27,262 nucleotides of DNA from DIGJ01 sp036658435 (GTDB lineage: Bacteria; Bacillota; Clostridia; Lachnospirales; Lachnospiraceae). Location of the stretch: positions 1 through 27,262 of the forward strand of contig JAVXEO010000026.1 in NCBI GenBank assembly GCA_036658435.1. The letters are read 5' to 3'. Of the stretch, positions 21,933 to 27,262 are shown one piece after another (position 1 is the first letter of the stretch; each line of letters starts with the position of its first letter). The position numbers were made by a program, and so were the translations under genes. The notes under the pieces were generated by a model, which searched no databases, was not told the origin of the DNA, and saw only the letters and a list, made by a program, of their open reading frames with translations.

Positions 21933-23288
21933 TCACTGTGACGGTATCATATTGGGAAAGTTAAAAACTGCATTCTCCCCATCATCTATCACCTCAACAG
22001 AATAGCTTTTAGTCAAGTATCCTGCCTGGCTCAATACAATTGTGTAGCTTCCGCATTCTTTTCCAAACGTCAGCGGAATGGTTCCTTTTAATTTTCCATT
22101 TAGATACAAGGACGCACCAGCAGGAGATTCTACGGTGGTTGTATGCTCCTGATCCACTAAAGTCTGTTCTTTTTCCCCCGGAACGTCCTCTTCTTCAAGT
22201 TCTGTTTCTTCTATGGAAGGCGCTTCCAAAGGCGCTTCCTTTAAAGGGGAATCTATTGGTTCTTTCTCCGGTGATTCTCCAATTGCCTCATAGGTTCCCT
22301 CTGCAAGACTAATGCTTATTGTCTGGGTGGATTCTGCAATGGTCAGTTTTCCATAAAATTCTTCATATCCATTCATGGATACTTGTATCTTGTGTTTTCC
22401 AAAGTTCAGTGAAATTGGCTCCGAATAATCCACACTTGTTCCATTAATATACAAATCTGCACCAAAAGGTTCAATATCAAAGCGTACATTTCCAATTCTT
22501 TTTTTTGGCATATGGTAGGCAGACAAATCTAAAATAATTTCTTCCTCCCGTTTTAGGTAAATCGTCTTATCCGCCAGTAATTCTCCATTTTGAAGATGTA
22601 CTTTATATTCCCCTTCTTTTGCAGCAATCAACATATTTTTAACAATGGGAATCATAATTCCATATCCTACTTCAATGGTTCCACCTATAAAATCAGCATA
22701 ATTCTGTAAGCGAATATATCCGTGGCCGGTTGTAACAACAATGGAACAGATTTGACTTCCAACACCCTTCACTGCAACTTCATCCTTTGCATTCAAATCG
22801 ATCAAATCGATTTCCTTCCCCTCACTAAATAAGAGAAGTCCCTCTTCATACCAATAATTTCTTGAAGCAATTTTTATTTGATATGCTGTTTTATCGATTG
22901 ACAGACTCTTAACTTTATTATATTCCCAGGCATCTTTGCTGACTTCTATGGCTGCCAGTTTCTGTTCCCTGCTTCGATAAAATACCGTTACAATCTCTCC
23001 TTGCTGGATCTGTTCCATGGTAATCATCTGATCGTATTTATCCCGGATATCCGTTCCTCCCGTATAATTAAAGGTAATATTCTTCTTATCCGTTATATTG
23101 TATATGGTAACCGACTTTTTTTCCGTATCATACTCCCGCAAAACTCCCGTAAAGTACGTATCAAATTTTTCATTCTTCTGGTATTCCGGCTGTTCTTGTT
23201 TTAAAATACTTTCTTTTCCCGTTGCGCTTTGGCATCCCCAAAGTGTAAAAACAAAAAAAAGCAGGAACAGTATTTTCTTCTGTTTCAT
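21933..23288 (-). CDS. PEGA-domain lipoprotein
   Basis: 451-residue secreted lipoprotein: MKQKK, hydrophobic segment, lipobox LWGC (Cys19). The N-terminal 240 residues are beta-rich and of unknown family. A PEGA domain (about residues 267-330, with VRFDIEPFGADLYINGT and GKHKIQVSMNGYEEF) is followed by a Glu/Pro-rich acidic linker (about 333-383) and a second PEGA domain (about 384-437, ESPAGASLYLNGKLKGTIP and GSYTIVLSQAGYL). PEGA domains are found in surface-layer and wall-associated proteins. The ATG at 23300 is in frame, but the one at 23288 has GGAG 6 bases upstream and gives a cleaner lipoprotein signal. It is probably in an operon with the phosphohexomutase gene. Confidence 0.85.
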   Translation of the reverse strand: MKQKKILFLLFFVFTLWGCQSATGKESILKQEQPEYQKNEKFDTYFTGVLREYDTEKKSVTIYNITDKKNITFNYTGGTDIRDKYDQMITMEQIQQGEIVTVFYRSREQKLAAIEVSKDAWEYNKVKSLSIDKTAYQIKIASRNYWYEEGLLLFSEGKEIDLIDLNAKDEVAVKGVGSQICSIVVTTGHGYIRLQNYADFIGGTIEVGYGIMIPIVKNMLIAAKEGEYKVHLQNGELLADKTIYLKREEEIILDLSAYHMPKKRIGNVRFDIEPFGADLYINGTSVDYSEPISLNFGKHKIQVSMNGYEEFYGKLTIAESTQTISISLAEGTYEAIGESPEKEPIDSPLKEAPLEAPSIEETELEEEDVPGEKEQTLVDQEHTTTVESPAGASLYLNGKLKGTIPLTFGKECGSYTIVLSQAGYLTKSYSVEVIDDGENAVFNFPNMIPSQ

Positions 23289-23343
23289 GTAAGTCTCCAT
23301 TCTTCATATAAAGCATACCTTATGAAGGCACTCTTTCGTTTTT

Positions 23344-23372
23344 ATTATACCCCAACCTTTGCTAAAAAGAAA
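23344..23372 (-). promoter_or_regulatory. Weak candidate promoter of the PEGA-phosphohexomutase unit
   Basis: Minus strand: perfect TATAAT (23349-23344) with a poor -35 TTTCTT (23372-23367) at 17 bases, overlapping the 3' end of the CotS-like gene. A small hairpin with arms CTTCATA and TATGAAG (23302-23327) lies in the leader. Confidence 0.35.
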
Positions 23373-24357
23373 GACCGAACAACTGCTGCAAAAACAATAA
23401 TTTTTGTCGGTCCTGCTCGCATACCAGTTCTAATTTTTCCATATCTTTCTGTGGTATCCAGGATTTCTTATTGTTATAATAATGATTTAATATTTTCCAA
23501 TATTTTTCCGGATAGTAGAGAAGCGTTCCCAACAAATTAAGACTTTCTTTATCCAGCCCATGATAACACATATATTCACGAATTAGTTTATCTCCTAAGG
23601 GAACACGCCACGCATTTTTTTCCATTACTTTCCGCAAAAAGTAATATACATCCAAGAGTGGAAGTCCAAAATCTGCTTTTTCAAAATTGACCGTTGCTAT
23701 TTTTTCTTTACAAAGCAATACATTATGGTAGGTGTAGCTTCCATGCCGCAGTTGCCCGCTTTTTTTTGCCATTTCTTCCAGTTCAAGCAAGTTGGACTGT
23801 TTTAACAGTTCCAGTCCCACTTCTGCTCTTTGATGAAATTCGTCAAAGGATTTCAGTATACAACGCTCAAAATCATTTTTTTGCTTTTTCCCCCGGATAT
23901 AAGAGCCCACACGTTTTATCTCCCGATTGTGTCTTTCCATTATTTGCATCATGCCCTCTTCTGGTTCCTTTATTTCTCCCGGCTCTTCTTTTTTTAGAAT
24001 TAAATGGGTATGAAGCTGTGCCAGATTACCAACCGCTAAGATCAAATCTTCCTTTTCTTTCACCCGGCATTCTTCTCCTGAAAACCATTGTTTTACCACA
24101 TAGCTTTCCCCTTGGGAATCTTCTGTAATTAAGGTTCCCTCCCTGCTTGGTACTAAATAATCCACGTTTTTACAGCCTTTATCTACCAGCATTTTTGTTA
24201 TTTGATCTTCAAACTCAATCCTTCGTTTGGCCGCTCCCCCTGATTTTAAAAGTCGTATTCCTTTATCTGTATCTAAACATAAGGCCCCGCGAACTCTCGT
24301 CACCTGACGCACTTTAAAATCATATTTTCCCAACACCTCTTCTAATCGCTCATCCAA
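23362..24357 (-). CDS. CotS-family spore coat kinase homologue, probably catalytically dead
   Basis: 331-residue protein with the CotS/aminoglycoside-phosphotransferase-like fold: an N-terminal lobe up to about residue 90 (YVVKQWFSGEE hinge), then an alpha-helical lobe with AVGNLAQLHTHL. The catalytic loop reads HGSYTYHN (205-212), where active members have HGD; the metal-binding motif reads VNFEKAD, where others have IDF. Both usual aspartates are therefore missing. Related coat proteins are made in the mother cell and associate with the spore coat. The frame opens with a TTG at 24372, but the TTG at 24357 has GGGAGGG 6 bases upstream and is the better start; there is no ATG option nearby. 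It lies 84 bases after the CCA-type nucleotidyltransferase gene. Confidence 0.75.
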   Translation of the reverse strand: MDERLEEVLGKYDFKVRQVTRVRGALCLDTDKGIRLLKSGGAAKRRIEFEDQITKMLVDKGCKNVDYLVPSREGTLITEDSQGESYVVKQWFSGEECRVKEKEDLILAVGNLAQLHTHLILKKEEPGEIKEPEEGMMQIMERHNREIKRVGSYIRGKKQKNDFERCILKSFDEFHQRAEVGLELLKQSNLLELEEMAKKSGQLRHGSYTYHNVLLCKEKIATVNFEKADFGLPLLDVYYFLRKVMEKNAWRVPLGDKLIREYMCYHGLDKESLNLLGTLLYYPEKYWKILNHYYNNKKSWIPQKDMEKLELVCEQDRQKLLFLQQLFGLSF

Positions 24358-24441
24358 AATAAACCCTCCCAATCATAATATTCACCTTTAATCTTATGAA
24401 GACTTTTGGCAATTCATGTCTGGAAGGGTTGCTAATTTCTA

Positions 24442-25806
24442 TTATTTTCGAATCTTGTCTAGCAAAATTTCTCTTTGATTTTTTTCAGGATATTCTAATA
24501 CATAATTAAGCAAAAAAGTCAGTGTTTCACCAATCTTTGGTCCGGATGGTATCCCGGCTTCCTCTATAAGATCCTTGCCATTTATGGCGAGTTCTTTTAG
24601 GGTCAGGCATTGCTGTTTTTTTAGAATGTCCTTATATATTTCCATTATTTCATTCAGCTGTTCTGTTTTTTCCTTTTTTCGCTCCGGATTTTTTGCTAAA
24701 ATATCGATTCTTTGCACCAAAAACAAATCTTCCATAATATCCGGTCCGATTTTACTTGCTGCTTTTCTTACTTTTATGGCTTTCGGTGCAAAACGATAGT
24801 CATGCCATTTTATTAAACGTACCGTTAAATCAATGGACGCATTATCAAATTTAAGACGTCTTAAAATATTTTTCGCCTGGGCTGCTCCGGCTTCTCCGTG
24901 TCCATAAAAATGATCTATTCCCTCTTTATCTACCGTGTGACAGAAAGGTTTTGCAACATCATGAAGAAGCATAGTCCAACAAAGTATAGAGTGATGTTTT
25001 TCATCCTCCAAGCCCTGTTCCTCCCAATATTGATTCAGTTCCCAAACTGCTTTCAGTACGTGATTTCCCACGGAGAAAATATGGTAAGGGTTGTTCTGTT
25101 CCTGTTGCAGCATACGGTCAAATTCCGGTAAAAACACTTTACACATCCCTGTTTTTGATGCTTCTTTCAAAAGTTCCGGTTGTTTGGATCGCAAAAGTTT
25201 GTCCACTTCCACCCGTATTCTCTCTGCACTAATATTTTTAAGGGTTGGTGCTTTTTCAATAATTGCCTCCCGTGTTGCTCCATCAATGGAAAATCCCAGT
25301 TGTCCTGCAAAGCGAATGGCACGCAGCATACGCAGGGCATCCTCCTCAAAACGTTCCAGCGGATTTCCAACACAACGAATCAGTTTACGCTGGATATCTC
25401 CTATTCCATCAAAAATATCCACCAATCCCTCTTTGGAGTTATAGGCCATTGCATTGATTGTAAAGTCACGGCGTTTCAAATCTTCTTTTAGATTACAGGT
25501 AAACTCTACGTTCCGAGGGTGGCGGCTGTCTTCATATTCTCCATCAATTCGGTAGGTTGTCACCTCAAAGCCCTCTTTATCCAACATAACCGTTACGGTT
25601 CCATGTTGAATTCCCGTATCAATCGTTCTTTGAAAGAGTTCTTTTACCATCTCCGGTTTTGCCGACGTTGTAATATCCCAGTCTTTGGGTGCTTTACCAA
25701 GGTAGGTGTCCCGCACACACCCCCCTACCCCATAGGCTTCATACCCATGGGCTATTAAATTATTAATAATAAATTCTACCTTTTCCGGCAAGGTAATATG
25801 AATCAT
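24442..25806 (-). CDS. cca: CCA tRNA nucleotidyltransferase (class II, with HD domain)
   Basis: 454-residue nucleotidyltransferase that adds or repairs the 3' CCA of tRNAs. N-terminal catalytic head: GVGGCVRDTYLG and the metal-binding KDWDITTSA, then RRDFTINAMAYN; neck region EDALRMLRAIRFAGQLGF. An HD domain with MLLHDVAKP follows in the middle, and the C-terminal part is helical. In Clostridia, proteins of this family may be full CCA enzymes or partial (A-adding or C-adding) enzymes or poly(A) polymerases, so the exact activity is not certain. AAGGAG lies 8 bases before the ATG. It starts 14 bases after proS, giving a tRNA-related operon. Confidence 0.88.
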   Translation of the reverse strand: MIHITLPEKVEFIINNLIAHGYEAYGVGGCVRDTYLGKAPKDWDITTSAKPEMVKELFQRTIDTGIQHGTVTVMLDKEGFEVTTYRIDGEYEDSRHPRNVEFTCNLKEDLKRRDFTINAMAYNSKEGLVDIFDGIGDIQRKLIRCVGNPLERFEEDALRMLRAIRFAGQLGFSIDGATREAIIEKAPTLKNISAERIRVEVDKLLRSKQPELLKEASKTGMCKVFLPEFDRMLQQEQNNPYHIFSVGNHVLKAVWELNQYWEEQGLEDEKHHSILCWTMLLHDVAKPFCHTVDKEGIDHFYGHGEAGAAQAKNILRRLKFDNASIDLTVRLIKWHDYRFAPKAIKVRKAASKIGPDIMEDLFLVQRIDILAKNPERKKEKTEQLNEIMEIYKDILKKQQCLTLKELAINGKDLIEEAGIPSGPKIGETLTFLLNYVLEYPEKNQREILLDKIRK

Positions 25807-25820
25807 AGAGTTACTCCTTA

Positions 25821-27257
25821 TTAGTATGCCTTTCCCCAGTATACCATTGCTTTCGCCGGTTTACCGCAGCACACACACACCTCTGCTATTTTTTCCTGAT
25901 CAAATGGCATACAACGGGATGTAGCTGACGTTTCCTCTTTTATTTTATCTTCACAGGCAGCGTCCCCACACCACATTGCTTTTATAAAGCCCGGCTTAGT
26001 TGCGGCAGTTTCTTTAAATTCATCATAGGTACTCGCCGTATAGGTATGTTTTTCCCTATGGTCTTTTGCTCTTTTCAACATTTCCGTCTGCATATCGTCT
26101 AAAATACCGGCTACTTTTTCTTTTACTTCGTCCAGTAAAACTATCGTTTTTTCTCTTGTGTCTCGGCGAACAATTACACATTGATTCTGCTCTATATCTT
26201 TTGGTCCCAATTCAATTCGTACTGGGATTCCTCGCATTTCCTGTTCACTAAACTTCCAACCCGGACTTTTTTCAGTACTGTCCACTTTAACACGGAAGTC
26301 TTTCATTAAGCAGCTTCGAAGTTCTTCTGCCTTCTCAAGTACCCCTTCCTTTTTCTGCATAATGGGAATAATCATAACTTGTGTCGGTGCAACCTTTGGA
26401 GGAAGAACCAGTCCTGAATCATCTCCGTGAACCATAATAACGGCTCCAATCAAACGCGTTGTCATGCCCCATGAAGTTTGGTGTACATATTGCTGCTTAT
26501 TCTCTTTATCGGTGTATTGAATATCAAATGCCTTTGCAAATCCATCTCCAAAATTATGGCTGGTTCCGGACTGCAGTGCTTTTCCATCATGCATCAAGGC
26601 TTCAATTGTGTACGTAGCCTCTGCTCCTGCAAATTTTTCTTTTTCTGTTTTGCGCCCACGAATAACCGGCATTGCTAAAAATTCTTCGCAAAAATCAGCA
26701 TACATATTTAGCATCTGTTCCGTTCTTTCCTGTGCTTCCTCAGCGGTTGCGTGTGCCGTGTGCCCTTCCTGCCATAAAAATTCCCTGGAACGAAGGAACG
26801 GTCTTGTTTCTTTTTCCCATCTTACCACAGAGCACCATTGGTTATAGATTTTAGGAAGATCCCGATAAGATTGAATTTCGTTTGCATAAAAATCGCAAAA
26901 CAGTGTTTCTGAAGTTGGTCTTACACACATTCGTTCTTGTAATGGCGCCAGTCCACCATGGGTTACCCAGGCTACCTCAGGTGCGAAACCTTCCACATGG
27001 TCTTTTTCCTTTTCCAAAAGACTTTCCGGTATAAACATGGGCATATACACATTTTCTACGCCCGTTTCTTTAAATCGTTTATCCAATTCTTTCTGAATAT
27101 TTTCCCAGATCGCATAGCCTGTTGGTTTAATAACCATACAGCCTTTTACGCTGGAATAATCAATTAATTCTGCTTTTTTTACAACATCCGTATACCATTG
27201 TGCAAAATCTTCTTCCATAGAAGTAATTGCTTCTACTAATTTTTTTTCCTTTGCCAT
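25821..27257 (-). CDS. proS: Prolyl-tRNA synthetase (short, archaeal/eukaryotic-like type)
   Basis: 478-residue class II synthetase charging tRNA-Pro. Visible motifs: the motif 1 region ENVYMPMFIPESLLEKE, RPTSETLFCDFY, motif 2 with WEKETRPFLRSREFLWQEGHT, and motif 3 HGDDSGLVLPPKVAP. It lacks the roughly 180-residue editing insertion of E. coli-type ProS and carries the C-terminal zinc-like domain with CGDAACEDK and VCVCCGK, ending in Tyr. This is the type-3 form found in many Clostridia. The ATG at 27257 is 5 bases from the window edge, so its ribosome site and promoter are out of view. The cca gene follows after 14 bases. Confidence 0.95.
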   Translation of the reverse strand: MAKEKKLVEAITSMEEDFAQWYTDVVKKAELIDYSSVKGCMVIKPTGYAIWENIQKELDKRFKETGVENVYMPMFIPESLLEKEKDHVEGFAPEVAWVTHGGLAPLQERMCVRPTSETLFCDFYANEIQSYRDLPKIYNQWCSVVRWEKETRPFLRSREFLWQEGHTAHATAEEAQERTEQMLNMYADFCEEFLAMPVIRGRKTEKEKFAGAEATYTIEALMHDGKALQSGTSHNFGDGFAKAFDIQYTDKENKQQYVHQTSWGMTTRLIGAVIMVHGDDSGLVLPPKVAPTQVMIIPIMQKKEGVLEKAEELRSCLMKDFRVKVDSTEKSPGWKFSEQEMRGIPVRIELGPKDIEQNQCVIVRRDTREKTIVLLDEVKEKVAGILDDMQTEMLKRAKDHREKHTYTASTYDEFKETAATKPGFIKAMWCGDAACEDKIKEETSATSRCMPFDQEKIAEVCVCCGKPAKAMVYWGKAY

Positions 27258-27262
27258 ATCTT

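Overview
The window looks like chromosomal DNA of a spore-forming, low-GC Firmicute of class Clostridia, most likely family Lachnospiraceae. The evidence is the sporulation genes (spoIIR, a sipL-like gene, a CotS-like coat kinase homologue), a veg gene, a T-box leader, strong AGGAGG ribosome binding sites, A+T-rich codon use, and a CUT1 sugar transporter of the LplB/YtcP/DUF3502 type without its own ATPase. I see no rRNA, tRNA, CRISPR array, prophage or intact insertion sequence. Most genes are ordinary core genes; the less usual material is in the intergenic DNA.

Layout. Positions 1-385 hold a minus-strand T-box riboswitch with promoter and terminator, whose target gene lies off the left edge, and a copy of a palindromic repeat. 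A secreted beta-helix protein (minus) and nicotinate phosphoribosyltransferase (plus) diverge from about 1580-1868. Positions 3433-7402 (plus) form a cell-wall and sporulation block: VanY-type D,D-carboxypeptidase, SpoIIR, D-Ala-D-Ala ligase, glutamate racemase and a DUF1934 protein. Positions 7621-11029 (plus) encode two half-size ABC exporters that probably form a heterodimer. After a second repeat copy and a strong terminator, a minus-strand operon (14783 to 11201) encodes two CUT1 permeases and their lipoprotein binding protein. Then follow a small membrane-anchored protein, a PlsC-like acyltransferase (both minus), ispE (plus), a third repeat copy, and sipL, veg, a PrcB-domain lipoprotein, a phosphohexomutase, a PEGA lipoprotein, a CotS-like pseudokinase, a CCA-type nucleotidyltransferase and prolyl-tRNA synthetase (all minus).

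How the parts fit. MurI and Ddl supply D-Glu and D-Ala-D-Ala for peptidoglycan, and VanY trims terminal D-Ala. SpoIIR signals from forespore to mother cell. The SipL-like protein would help anchor the coat basement layer. IspE makes isoprenoid precursors. ProS and the CCA-type enzyme serve tRNA charging and maturation. The LplB/YtcP/binding-protein set imports an oligosaccharide and must borrow an ATPase encoded elsewhere.

Most interesting signals: (1) a palindromic repeat in three clear copies, with a possible diverged fourth copy in the spoIIR promoter/RBS region, where a 21-bp imperfect hairpin overlaps a good sigma-F-like promoter and would hide the Shine-Dalgarno sequence in read-through transcripts; (2) a sigma-E-like promoter ahead of the sipL-like gene; (3) a T-box whose specifier region and UGGU bulge fit tRNA-Ile; (4) a strong ribosome binding site spent on a three-codon ORF before the second ABC exporter gene; (5) a CotS-like protein lacking both usual catalytic aspartates. 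All of this was read by eye; no alignment or folding program was run.
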